NCBI GenBank assembly: GCA_022563075.1
Contig: JADFOC010000079.1
Location: forward strand, 1 to 8,635
DNA from: Pseudomonadota bacterium
Lineage (GTDB): Bacteria > Pseudomonadota > Gammaproteobacteria > Pseudomonadales > Pseudohongiellaceae
DNA: 8,635 nucleotides
Direction: 5' to 3'
The notes below the pieces were generated by a model. The model made no database searches and was not told where the DNA came from. It worked only from the letters and a program-made list of their open reading frames with translations. Of the stretch, positions 1 through 6,656 are shown in pieces. How positions within the stretch are numbered: the stretch's first letter is position 1; every line of letters starts with the position of its first letter. A program made the translations under genes and the position numbers.

Positions 1-61
1 CGGTTAATGACGCCCTAGTCAACCCAAATAACCGCTGATTCTGCCCTTTCTAACCCAAATA
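1..61. repeat. Two imperfect copies of a 31-base direct repeat at the window edge
   Basis: The ten bases AACCCAAATA occur at 21-30 and again at 52-61, exactly 31 bases apart. Aligning 1-30 with 32-61 gives about 20 identities in 30, including a shared GCCCT core (12-16 and 43-47). The first copy reaches the window edge, so more copies could lie to the left. The pair sits just past the stop of the minus-strand TraB-like gene, in non-coding sequence. It could be the end of a tandem array, a downstream processing element, or a chance duplication. Confidence 0.45.
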
Positions 62-78
62 CGGGTGCTGCCAGCTGC

Positions 79-963
79 TCAGGGTATTTTCCAGGCGGTC
101 AGCCAACGTTGCTGACGCTTCTGAAACCCCAGGGACCTTATAATTTCCCGCTCGATCCCCGGCATGTGGGCGGCGCCATAGAAGATACTGAGTTTTTGTT
201 CGTTTGGGTTATTGAGACTGTCCACCAGCACATCCAGAGCCGCTCGATTACGATCTCCCAGAATTGTAAGTTGTTGTTCAAGCACCGGACCGACAATCAT
301 ACCGTCGCTACGACCCAGCTCTTTGGCAAACAAATATTTAAAGGCACTGGTCTGGTCTTCGGCTATCAGGGCACTGACTAGCGCCAGCAGGTTGAAAGAA
401 GACGTGGTCGCACTGTTGCCGTTTTGGCTTTGCTGGGTGGCCAATTGTGCTAATGCCAGACTAATAAACATGGAAAAGAAATTCTCATTCTTGTCTTGCA
501 TGATTTGCCGTAGCTGTGCGGGATTAAGATCGGCATGTCGGAAATTAGCCGGCGAGTAATCGATCTGCTCAAGCTGGAAACTCACGTCGAGAAAACTGGC
601 CAGTGATCGCTGGACAAATCCCAGTACGGAACTATTACTCACCTGACTATCTGGTGAAGGCCTAACATTGGCATCGGCGACCAACTCGTACAAGACTGCA
701 TCTCGGGTGCTGAAGTAATCATTGAGTTCCGCATAGTAAGCTTGGTCGGCGATGTGCACCGTGGCCACCAGATCGAGCAACACCCCCGCATCATTCCGAT
801 AGCTGCTAATAGCCGTCTGTAATTCCCCCTGCCAGACATCACTCCCGGCGACAAAACGGACAAAGCGCGACGCTGATTCAGTCTGTTGTGCATACAGATC
901 GGCGCAGGGTTGCTGTGCCAATAGCACCAATCCCAGGACCAGCAAGCGTAGCGACATCGACAT
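79..963 (-). CDS. Exported TraB/GumN-family-like protein
   Basis: This 294-residue protein has an N-terminal hydrophobic signal (about residues 4-18) with a plausible cleavage after LYA at residue 25, so it probably acts in the periplasm. Cys20 is not in a proper lipobox. It shows the layout of the TraB/PrgY/GumN group: a first x-x-x-His motif in VATVHIAD (66-73), followed by an acidic segment ending in LYEL (91-94); a GDRNRAAL segment (236-243); and a C-terminal second motif YGAAHMPGIE (262-271). In this family the paired GxxH motifs and nearby acidic residues are thought to form a metal-dependent hydrolase or peptidase-like site, but the biochemical role is largely unproven. The first motif has Ala where Gly is usual. 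It is the last gene of a three-gene operon, starting three bases after the GST stop, which suggests translational coupling. The start at 963 is followed by a second ATG at 957, and neither has a strong ribosome site. Confidence 0.72.
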   Translation of the reverse strand: MSMSLRLLVLGLVLLAQQPCADLYAQQTESASRFVRFVAGSDVWQGELQTAISSYRNDAGVLLDLVATVHIADQAYYAELNDYFSTRDAVLYELVADANVRPSPDSQVSNSSVLGFVQRSLASFLDVSFQLEQIDYSPANFRHADLNPAQLRQIMQDKNENFFSMFISLALAQLATQQSQNGNSATTSSFNLLALVSALIAEDQTSAFKYLFAKELGRSDGMIVGPVLEQQLTILGDRNRAALDVLVDSLNNPNEQKLSIFYGAAHMPGIEREIIRSLGFQKRQQRWLTAWKIP

Positions 964-966
964 GGG

Positions 967-1641
967 TTAGCTGGTTTCCGGCGTGCCGCCGAAGGGACTC
1001 AGGGCTACGGTAAGCGTCTTCGGCCGCCTTGGAGATTCCAGGTAGGCAGAAATTTTGGGACGGGATTCGATCAAGCATTTAAATTCTGATAATTTATCAA
1101 ATCGATCCAGGGTCGGTTGTGAGAAGGGCCTGACACTATCCAGAAAATGCCAGGCAATCAAGTCAACAAAGCTGAGTCGATTGCCCACCCAATAGCCACT
1201 ATTATTTTGATTGGTACAAAACAAGTCTTCCAGGTTAGCTAGCATCACTGGCAATTCATTTTTTTCATAGTCAGCTCGCAGCATCTCGAAATCAGGATTC
1301 CAATAGAAATCTCCGAGATTAGCTTGGGCATCGCCAAATATTTCTTGCACGATGTCACACTGCGCATGTTCCAACGTGCCGTCTCCATACACTTCATATT
1401 TTCTGCCGAGGTAACGATAAATTGCGTTACAGTGATTGAGTAATAAATCACCTTCTTCGTAGACAGGGACTTGACCAAAGGTAAAATTGGATTTGAGCTC
1501 GGGCCAATCATCAATCTTAATTAGACGCTCGGTGTAAACCTCATTGGCCTCTTCCAACAGCAACCTGATTACCTCCGCCCTTCCTCTTACATCGAAGTAG
1601 GTGACCTTTGGCACGACCCTCTCGGTGTGTAGATCATTCAT
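967..1641 (-). CDS. Glutathione S-transferase, Pi/Sigma-like
   Basis: This 224-residue cytosolic GST should transfer glutathione to electrophiles or act as a glutathione-dependent isomerase. The N-terminal thioredoxin-like domain (about 9-85) holds YFDVRGRAE with the probable catalytic Tyr15, matching the YFxVRGR pattern of Pi-class enzymes, and the cis-Pro motif QVP (57-59). The helical C-terminal domain carries GNRLSFVDL and ends with RPKISAYLESP, close to the RPKLKAFLASP region of Pi-class GSTs. The residue that usually binds the glutathione gamma-glutamyl group (Ser in QSN of Pi enzymes) is Cys71 here (HCN, 70-72), an uncommon change. I prefer the ATG at 1641 over an in-frame TTG at 1701. 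An AGGA site lies nine bases upstream (1651-1654), and the resulting length fits the family. It sits between the Fe-ADH and the TraB-like gene in one operon. The substrate is unknown. Confidence 0.85.
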   Translation of the reverse strand: MNDLHTERVVPKVTYFDVRGRAEVIRLLLEEANEVYTERLIKIDDWPELKSNFTFGQVPVYEEGDLLLNHCNAIYRYLGRKYEVYGDGTLEHAQCDIVQEIFGDAQANLGDFYWNPDFEMLRADYEKNELPVMLANLEDLFCTNQNNSGYWVGNRLSFVDLIAWHFLDSVRPFSQPTLDRFDKLSEFKCLIESRPKISAYLESPRRPKTLTVALSPFGGTPETS

Positions 1642-1650
1642 GGTGCCGGA

Positions 1651-1654
1651 TCCT
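1651..1654 (-). promoter_or_regulatory. Ribosome binding site deciding the GST start
   Basis: AGGA on the minus strand lies nine bases before the ATG at 1641. It supports that start over the TTG at 1701, which overlaps the upstream stop codon. Confidence 0.5.
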
Positions 1655-1697
1655 AACTCGTTAATCCAAACTGTTTTTGATGATCCTGTCACATTTC

Positions 1698-2897
1698 TCA
1701 ATCCCAGGCTAACTGCAGAATTTCCATGATCTGCTCTGCTTGCTCAAGCGTTCGCGGATTTCTCCTCACTACCGGATGTTGTATCGCTCTTTCTGCAATC
1801 GTGGCCAGTTGCTCTGCTTGCACCCCAACCTGTTGCAATGTAGTAGGCAGATCGAGACTGCGAACCAGCGACTTCACCGCGGCACTGGCACTCTCATCAG
1901 GTTTACCTAAAGCCGCGGCGATCGCCTGTTGCCGCTGGACCTGATCTTTCGCATTCCATTCCAATACGGCGGGCAACATGACGCAGGAAGTATAGCCATG
2001 TGGCACTGAACATAAACTGCCAAGAATATAACCGATGCCATGACTGGCGCCGTGGGCAACGGTCCCCAAGCCGCAGCATGCTAACCACACCGCCTGCTGA
2101 TTGGCGTGACGAGACGCCAAGTCGCAGGGATCATGCTTGGTTAGTGGCAGCGACTCCGCGAACAGGCGCATCGCATGCAGGAAATGCCCATCCAGGTAGG
2201 CATGCGAATCGGCGGAACAATAACCTTCGACGGCGTGATCCAGCGAGCGAATCGCGGTGGACAACCAAAGCCATTCGGGGGTATGCACAGACAATGCAGG
2301 ATCGTAGATGATGCATTGCGGACACAGGTCGACACCACGATAGCCTTCCTTGGCGGATTTTTCGGTATCCAGCACACCGGCATTATTACTGAACTCCGCA
2401 CCAGACAAGGTAGTGGGTACGGCGATCTGCCGGATTTTGGAATGATCAGAAAACAAGCTGTAGTCGCCGGCTTTCGGCCCGCGGGTTCCATCGCTGAGTT
2501 GCGCGTACTCCAACAATTGTTGTTCCGACTGAATATCCTGATCGATGGCAAGCTGTATTACCTTGCAGGCATCGATGATCGAACCTCCCCCCAGGGATAC
2601 CAGAAGATCGGCGTCCGCTTCTCTTGCGGCGCGTAGTCCCTGCAACACATCCTTTCTTGGTGTATGCGCTCCAATCTGGTTGAACAGGCCGGCGAAGTGA
2701 CCACCTAGTGCTTGTTTTATACTGTCAAATTGATCGGTGCGCTCACTCAAACTTGCAGAAGCCACCAGAAACACTCGCTTGGCATCGAGTCTCTCAATCT
2801 GTGTGTACAACGCCGAGGCAACGGCTTCGCCGCTGACTACGGTTTCCAACGCGGTGTAATTGAATTCGATGGAGCCGGATTCAAGCATATGGATCAT
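1698..2897 (-). CDS. Iron-containing alcohol dehydrogenase, maleylacetate-reductase-like
   Basis: This 399-residue group III alcohol dehydrogenase should oxidise an alcohol or reduce a carbonyl (or maleylacetate-type) substrate with NAD(P) in the cytoplasm. The N-terminal Rossmann-like half has the dinucleotide motif GGGSIID (103-109) and PTTLSGAEF (161-169). The helical half carries the metal site: LDHAVEGY with His221, ASHGIG with His286, and VPHGYTS with His300, the last two separated by 14 residues as in FucO. The Asp four residues before the first His in FucO is Arg217 here; an Asp sits directly before the His instead (R-S-L-D-H). I recall this arrangement from the MAR-like subfamily, so it is probably a family trait rather than damage. 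The start at 2897 follows GGGAG at seven bases. The longer reading to a TTG at 3026 adds 43 residues unlike the family. First gene of the operon with GST and TraB-like genes, divergent from the Mo-hydroxylase genes. Substrate not predictable. Confidence 0.88.
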   Translation of the reverse strand: MIHMLESGSIEFNYTALETVVSGEAVASALYTQIERLDAKRVFLVASASLSERTDQFDSIKQALGGHFAGLFNQIGAHTPRKDVLQGLRAAREADADLLVSLGGGSIIDACKVIQLAIDQDIQSEQQLLEYAQLSDGTRGPKAGDYSLFSDHSKIRQIAVPTTLSGAEFSNNAGVLDTEKSAKEGYRGVDLCPQCIIYDPALSVHTPEWLWLSTAIRSLDHAVEGYCSADSHAYLDGHFLHAMRLFAESLPLTKHDPCDLASRHANQQAVWLACCGLGTVAHGASHGIGYILGSLCSVPHGYTSCVMLPAVLEWNAKDQVQRQQAIAAALGKPDESASAAVKSLVRSLDLPTTLQQVGVQAEQLATIAERAIQHPVVRRNPRTLEQAEQIMEILQLAWD

Positions 2898-2904
2898 GAC
2901 ATCA

Positions 2905-2909
2905 CTCCC
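2905..2909 (-). promoter_or_regulatory. Ribosome binding site of the Fe-ADH gene
   Basis: GGGAG on the minus strand ends seven bases before the ATG at 2897. It fixes that start and makes the upstream TTG at 3026 unlikely. Confidence 0.6.
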
Positions 2910-2984
2910 GCAACTGACAGGGCATTTTCTCACAGTCGATATAGATAACCTACTGGAACGCTCATTGATCGCAGCAAAATCATA

Positions 2985-3011
2985 TTGAAGCAGGATTGGT
3001 GCTGCTATAAT
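2985..3011 (+). promoter_or_regulatory. Probable sigma-70 promoter of the iorA/iorB-like genes
   Basis: A perfect -10 hexamer TATAAT lies at 3006-3011. TTGAAG at 2985-2990 could be the -35 box, with a short 15-base spacer that suggests a promoter needing help or control. Transcription would start near 3018, leaving a leader of about 36 bases before the ATG at 3054. It lies in the divergent gap between the Fe-ADH and the small subunit gene. A matching promoter for the minus-strand operon is less clear: TATATC-like sequence at about 2938-2945 is only a weak candidate. Confidence 0.5.
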
Positions 3012-3016
3012 CCTGC
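2990..3016. promoter_or_regulatory. Inverted repeat over the promoter, candidate operator
   Basis: GCAGGATT (2990-2997) and AATCCTGC (3009-3016) are perfect reverse complements separated by 11 bases. The half-site centres lie 19 bases apart, and the right arm overlaps the last three bases of the TATAAT box. The placement fits a dimeric repressor blocking the plus-strand promoter. No regulator gene lies in the window, so the binding protein is unknown. Confidence 0.5.
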
Positions 3017-3041
3017 ATGCAACCAACTAAGACATCCACCT

Positions 3042-3046
3042 AGGGG
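3042..3046 (+). promoter_or_regulatory. Ribosome binding site deciding the small-subunit start
   Basis: AGGGG lies seven bases before the ATG at 3054. It supports that start over an in-frame TTG at 2985, which overlaps the probable -35 region and would add 23 residues unlike the family. Confidence 0.6.
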
Positions 3047-3053
3047 ATTGGGA

Positions 3054-3527
3054 ATGGTAAATTTCAAGGTAAATGGGGTTGAGCAGCATCTGGATATCGA
3101 GCCGGATATGCCCCTGCTCTGGGCCCTCAGAGACGAACTCGGTATGACCGGCACCAAGTTCGGCTGTGGCATCGCCGCGTGCGGCGCCTGCACCGTGCAT
3201 GTTAACGGCCGCGCCGTACGCAGTTGCGTGACGCCAGTCAGTGAGGTGGAAGGACAGGAGATTACCACCATCGAGGGTCTCGCCAGCGCCGCGGCGGAGG
3301 GAAATGCCCCGGTACCCGGTCTGGCCGCCGTGCAACAGGCATGGATCGATCATCAGGTACCACAATGTGGTTACTGTCAGTCGGGTATGATCATGGCGGT
3401 TTCATCGCTACTGGCCAGCAACCCAAATCCCAGCGACGCCGAGATTGATCGCGGCATCACCAATATATGCCGTTGCGGCTCCTATCCCAGAGTGCGAAAA
3501 GCGATTCGCGCACTGGCCACAGCATAA
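3054..3527 (+). CDS. iorA: [2Fe-2S] small subunit of an isoquinoline-1-oxidoreductase-like Mo hydroxylase
   Basis: This 157-residue iron-sulfur subunit passes electrons from the molybdenum site of its partner to an external acceptor. The N-terminal plant-type ferredoxin fold binds one cluster through Cys38, Cys43, Cys46 and Cys58 (CGIAACGAC, then the Cys of AVRSC). The C-terminal four-helix domain binds the second through Cys105, Cys108, Cys139 and Cys141 (QCGYCQSG and [10 protein letters not shown]). All eight ligands are present and the length is usual for IorA-type subunits. It has no signal of its own, so if the enzyme is exported it would be carried by the large subunit. Its stop is 11 bases before the large-subunit ATG, and the ribosome site AAGGAG overlaps the stop, so the two are co-translated. 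The symbol reflects family, not a proven substrate: related enzymes act on N-heterocycles, nicotinate or aldehydes. Confidence 0.9.
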   Translation: MVNFKVNGVEQHLDIEPDMPLLWALRDELGMTGTKFGCGIAACGACTVHVNGRAVRSCVTPVSEVEGQEITTIEGLASAAAEGNAPVPGLAAVQQAWIDHQVPQCGYCQSGMIMAVSSLLASNPNPSDAEIDRGITNICRCGSYPRVRKAIRALATA

Positions 3528-3531
3528 GGAG
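3526..3531 (+). promoter_or_regulatory. Ribosome binding site of the large subunit
   Basis: AAGGAG overlaps the TAA of the small subunit and lies seven bases before the ATG at 3539. It settles the large-subunit start, since an alternative upstream start at 3467 would lie inside the small-subunit gene. Confidence 0.65.
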
Positions 3532-3538
3532 AGTCGCC

Positions 3539-5758
3539 ATGAAAAAAATTAGCCGAAGACGATTCATACTGAGTACCGCACTGGTGGGCGGTGGTGTGCT
3601 GATCGGTTATGCCGCCACCAGGCCCAGCCGTCATCGAAGAGCGAACCAGGAATTGGCCGTAGACGGGGCTCACTATGTGACTTCCTTCCTGAAGATAGAG
3701 CCGAACAATGAAGTCACCGTCTACGTCCCCCATGCCGAAATGGGCCAGGGTGTGCACACCTCTCTGTCCATGATGGCGGCCGATGAACTGGACGCCGATT
3801 GGGAGCTGGTCAACATCGAACAGGCACCGGCCATCGATCTGTTTGCCAATGGCGACGTCATCAAGGGCTTCGCCAGTGAATTAGGCGTGCCGAGTTTCCT
3901 CGATGGTCTGGTGGCCGTGAGCGCCTTCAAGGTCGCCGAGATCATGAATCTGCAGATCACCGGCGGCAGCACTTCGGTACGCTATACCGGTGAATTTGCC
4001 ATGCGTACTGCCGGCGCGGCGGCGCGGCAGATGCTGATCGATTGTGCGGCCACCCGCTGGGGTGTGGCTGCCGATACATGCAGCACCCAGCTAAGCCATG
4101 TGCACCACAATGCCAGCGGTCGTTCCCTGAGTTACGGGGAACTGGCTGCCGCTGCCGCCCTGCTGGAACCACCCGATTCTCCACGGCTGAAAGACCGTTC
4201 CCAGTTCAACATCATGGGCAAGGCCATCTCCCGTAATGACATTCCGGCGAAAGTAGATGGGTCCGCCAAATACGGCATCGATGCCCACAGCGAAGATATG
4301 TTGTATGCCGCGATTAGATTCGCGCCGGTATTCGGGACCAAATTGGTTTCTGTCGATGCCACCGAAGCATTACGTCAAAGAGGGGTGCAGCGGATTGTCG
4401 AGTTAGAAGATTCTGTGGCCGTAGTCGCCGACAATTATTGGCGCGCCAAACAAGCCCTGAAACTGGTGCACGCGGAATTTGCAGCATCGGACCACGACAC
4501 CGTCTCCAGCGCCGATATTTTCGCCCGCTTCGATCGCGCTCTGGCAGAGGATAAGGGCAGCAAAGTTTTGGAGCTCGGCGATACCGAGGCGGCGTTTGCC
4601 GAGGCCGACGATGTCATCGAAGCCGGGTATCGCGTTCCCTATCTTGCTCACGCCACCATGGAACCGATGAACTGCACGGTGCATATCCATGGTGACAGCG
4701 CCGACTTGTGGACCAGTACCCAGGATGCCTTGGGAATTAAGGGTCGAGTGGCTTCCGTCGCCGGTCTGGACGAAGATGCGGTGACTTTCCATCACTGTTA
4801 CCTCGGCGGTGGTTTTGGCCGTCGCCTTCCCTTTAACTGGAATGTAATCGATCACGCCACCTTAATTGCCATGGAATTCGATGTGCCGGTAAAAACAGTG
4901 TTAAGCCGGGAAGATGATATGCAGCAGGACTATTATCGCCCGGCGGTGGCCAGCAATTTTAAGGCGGCATTCGATGCGCAAGGCAAGGTGCTCGCCTGGC
5001 ATAATCGCTTCACCGGGCCGATACAGACGCCGGGGGCTTCCGAAATTCCCTATGCGATAGCAAATCAATCCATTCGTGTGGTGGACGGGGACACCCATAT
5101 TCCTATCGCCTCCTGGCGCAGTGTGGATCATTCACAGCACACCTTCTTCACCGAGTCGTTCATCGATGAAGTGGCACACCGCTCTGGCAAGAACCCCTAC
5201 CAGTTCCGCATGGAATTATTACAGGCACATCCGCGCCACCTTCGAGTGCTTGAAGTAGCCGCGGAAGCGGCTGGCTATGGACAAAATCTAGCGGAAGGAC
5301 ATGCACTTGGCATCGCGGTGCAGGAAAGCTTCGGCAGTATCGTTGCAGAAATAGTGGAGGTGTCACTGGATGGGGACTACCGTCCCATCGTGCACAAGGT
5401 TACCTGCGCCATCGACTGTGGTTGGGCGGTCAATCCCGATACGGTAGAAGCACAGGTCGAAAGCGGCATTATATTTGGCTTAACCGCCGCCTTGTACGGT
5501 GAAATCACCATCGAGAATGGTCGGGTCGCACAGCATAACTTCCCCGATTATGAAATGGTGCGCCTGGCCACGACCCCTGAGATCGATGTGCATATCGTCG
5601 AATCGGGTGAGTCTTTGGGCGGCATGGGAGAGCCCGCGACACCGCCGATCGCCGCGGCAGTAACCAATGCCCTCTATATACTCACCGGGCAACGGGTCCG
5701 CGAATTACCGATAAAGAATCACGATTTTTCTCGGGCCACGCCAGTGGCCCAGATTTAA
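3539..5758 (+). CDS. iorB: Mo-cofactor large subunit, isoquinoline-1-oxidoreductase beta type, Tat-exported
   Basis: This 739-residue xanthine-dehydrogenase-family catalytic subunit should hydroxylate an N-heterocycle or oxidise an aldehyde at a molybdopterin (probably cytosine dinucleotide) centre. It opens with a twin-arginine signal, SRRRF (5-9) followed by a hydrophobic stretch to about residue 26, which points to folded export by Tat. An N-terminal Mo-cofactor segment follows with AEMGQGVHTS (66-75) and ITGGSTSVR (140-148), an order typical of IorB. Next come the hammerhead domain (about 225-335), MEPMNC (374-379), the cofactor loop GGGFGRR (423-429), WRSVDHSQH, and near the C-terminus GGMGEPATPP with the expected catalytic Glu698. 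It is slightly shorter than the Brevundimonas IorB as I recall it. No FAD subunit, fused or adjacent cytochrome, or XdhC/MobA-like maturation gene is next to it, so the electron acceptor and assembly factors must be elsewhere. Alternatives are a nicotinate-type or aldehyde dehydrogenase. Confidence 0.9.
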   Translation: MKKISRRRFILSTALVGGGVLIGYAATRPSRHRRANQELAVDGAHYVTSFLKIEPNNEVTVYVPHAEMGQGVHTSLSMMAADELDADWELVNIEQAPAIDLFANGDVIKGFASELGVPSFLDGLVAVSAFKVAEIMNLQITGGSTSVRYTGEFAMRTAGAAARQMLIDCAATRWGVAADTCSTQLSHVHHNASGRSLSYGELAAAAALLEPPDSPRLKDRSQFNIMGKAISRNDIPAKVDGSAKYGIDAHSEDMLYAAIRFAPVFGTKLVSVDATEALRQRGVQRIVELEDSVAVVADNYWRAKQALKLVHAEFAASDHDTVSSADIFARFDRALAEDKGSKVLELGDTEAAFAEADDVIEAGYRVPYLAHATMEPMNCTVHIHGDSADLWTSTQDALGIKGRVASVAGLDEDAVTFHHCYLGGGFGRRLPFNWNVIDHATLIAMEFDVPVKTVLSREDDMQQDYYRPAVASNFKAAFDAQGKVLAWHNRFTGPIQTPGASEIPYAIANQSIRVVDGDTHIPIASWRSVDHSQHTFFTESFIDEVAHRSGKNPYQFRMELLQAHPRHLRVLEVAAEAAGYGQNLAEGHALGIAVQESFGSIVAEIVEVSLDGDYRPIVHKVTCAIDCGWAVNPDTVEAQVESGIIFGLTAALYGEITIENGRVAQHNFPDYEMVRLATTPEIDVHIVESGESLGGMGEPATPPIAAAVTNALYILTGQRVRELPIKNHDFSRATPVAQI

Positions 5759-5772
5759 CCAGGTAGCGAAAC

Positions 5773-5800
5773 AGGGAGCGGTCTATTCGCTCCCTCTTCT
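5773..5800 (+). terminator. Probable intrinsic terminator after the large subunit gene
   Basis: AGGGAGCG (5773-5780) and CGCTCCCT (5788-5795) form a perfect eight-base-pair, GC-rich stem with a seven-base loop, 14 bases past the TAA. The tail CTTCT is only partly T-rich, so termination may be incomplete. Confidence 0.6.
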
Positions 5801-6046
5801 GGTCGACGCAAGCAATCATCTACCCCGATTCCGTGTCTAGTGCTCTGGGTTCAGACAAAACTTCCTGATTAAATGTTGCGCTATAGCGCTCGCGACTATC
5901 CTCTGAGCCGGTCAAGGCAGTGGGGATCCCATGCCACCGGGTGCGTTCGGCAGCAGCACTTCGACGATCCGGCACTGTTCGATAATTACTTCGACCTGGC
6001 CAACTAAACCGGCGCCTGGTTAATCGGCCAAGCCGCTGTCAATCCA
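5801..6046. other. Gene-poor stretch with coding-like debris
   Basis: About 250 bases lie between the terminator and the NnrU promoter with no complete gene. Short coding-like frames occur on both strands. On the plus strand, 5873-6007 reads as 44 codons ending FDDPALFDNYFDLAN, without a ribosome site. On the minus strand, one frame reads VEVIIEQCRIVEVLLPNAPG before a stop near 5911, while a shifted frame continues as IPTALTGSEDSRERYSATFN to a stop near 5819. The two minus frames together look like one reading broken by a frameshift near 5925. This would fit a decayed gene tail, but overlapping open frames of this length can also arise by chance. I cannot name a parent family. Confidence 0.3.
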
Positions 6047-6052
6047 GTGTCA

Positions 6053-6061
6053 TGCTACACT
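6053..6061 (+). promoter_or_regulatory. Candidate extended -10 promoter for the NnrU gene
   Basis: TGC followed by TACACT (6056-6061) matches the extended -10 form TGn-TAnnnT; no good -35 box is visible at the usual distance. Transcription would start near 6068, after the ATG at 6063 but before the GTG at 6096, so it favours the GTG as the true start. Confidence 0.35.
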
Positions 6062-6095
6062 CATGCCTCATCCAAGCTGCTATTGGCGACATCAC

Positions 6096-6656
6096 GTGCT
6101 CATACTAAGCGTTGGGCTAGTCCTGTTTTTTTTACCGCATCTGCTGCGTGAACTGAGTTTACGTGAGCGCGTTATCGATGCGGTTCCCTCAGAAGGAGCC
6201 TATAAGGGCATCTATAGCCTGGTCGCCCTGGCGGGCCTGGGATTGATCATCTGGGGAAAATCTGTCTCTGACTTTACCATGATCTGGCAACCCTTCTATG
6301 CGCTTCGATTCATCAGCCACATACTCATGATCCCCGCCGCTATTCTGCTGGTGGCAGGCAATCTGCCGATGTCGTTTATGCGCAAGCATCTGCGCAACCC
6401 TATGCTATTGGGTGTAACTATTTGGGGATTCGCGCATCTATGGTCTAACGGAGACGTGGCATCCATTTTGTTGTTTGGTAGTTTTGCCCTGTGGTCTGGC
6501 TTTAAATTTGTCAGTTTGGGTCTGGCGACAGAAACCAGTGTCAAGTCCGTATCTGTGTTATGGGATATTGTCGCTGTCATTGGCGGGCTGATCTTGTATG
6601 TGGGCGTGAGCATTTTTCACGGCCAACTATTTGGAGTAGGACTAAGTTATGTCTGA
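6096..6656 (+). CDS. NnrU-family inner membrane protein
   Basis: This is an integral membrane protein of about 186 residues with roughly five hydrophobic segments. Family marks are a first helix ending FFLPHLLRE (His15), EGAYKGIYSL (33-42), and the hallmark RNPMLLG plus WGFAHLWSNGD (100-106 and 110-120) with a conserved His114. NnrU proteins were first linked to nitric oxide and nitrite reduction in denitrifiers, and plant Z-ISO carotene isomerase is a haem-binding relative, so a haem or redox-linked membrane role is possible. No denitrification gene is nearby. I chose the GTG at 6096 because the hydrophobic segment and family similarity begin there and a promoter-like element lies just upstream. 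An ATG at 6063 would add 11 residues (197 in all) and cannot be ruled out. The gene overlaps the next one by eight bases. Confidence 0.82.
   Translation: MLILSVGLVLFFLPHLLRELSLRERVIDAVPSEGAYKGIYSLVALAGLGLIIWGKSVSDFTMIWQPFYALRFISHILMIPAAILLVAGNLPMSFMRKHLRNPMLLGVTIWGFAHLWSNGDVASILLFGSFALWSGFKFVSLGLATETSVKSVSVLWDIVAVIGGLILYVGVSIFHGQLFGVGLSYV

Noticed and set aside
2175..2636. Plus-strand open frame of 153 codons inside the Fe-ADH gene
   Set aside because: It is an antisense shadow of a clearly conserved enzyme gene, with no family features.
2898..3026. Extended N-terminus of the Fe-ADH from a TTG at 3026
   Set aside because: The added 43 residues do not resemble the family, and the ATG at 2897 has GGGAG at ideal spacing.
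2985..3053. Extended N-terminus of the small subunit from a TTG at 2985
   Set aside because: It would overlap the probable -35 region and dyad and adds residues unlike the family; the ATG at 3054 has a good ribosome site.
3467..3538. Upstream start for the large subunit inside the small-subunit gene
   Set aside because: It would hide the Tat signal behind 24 residues encoded in another frame of the small subunit; the ATG at 3539 has its own strong ribosome site.
4403..4855. Long minus-strand open frame of 150 codons inside the large-subunit gene
   Set aside because: It lies entirely within a well-supported gene on the other strand and shows no recognisable domain.
5931..6023. Short plus-strand frame of 30 codons starting with ATG after a G-rich run
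   Set aside because: The product is rich in Ser, Thr and Ile with no family resemblance; the G-rich run is too close to the ATG to be a convincing ribosome site.
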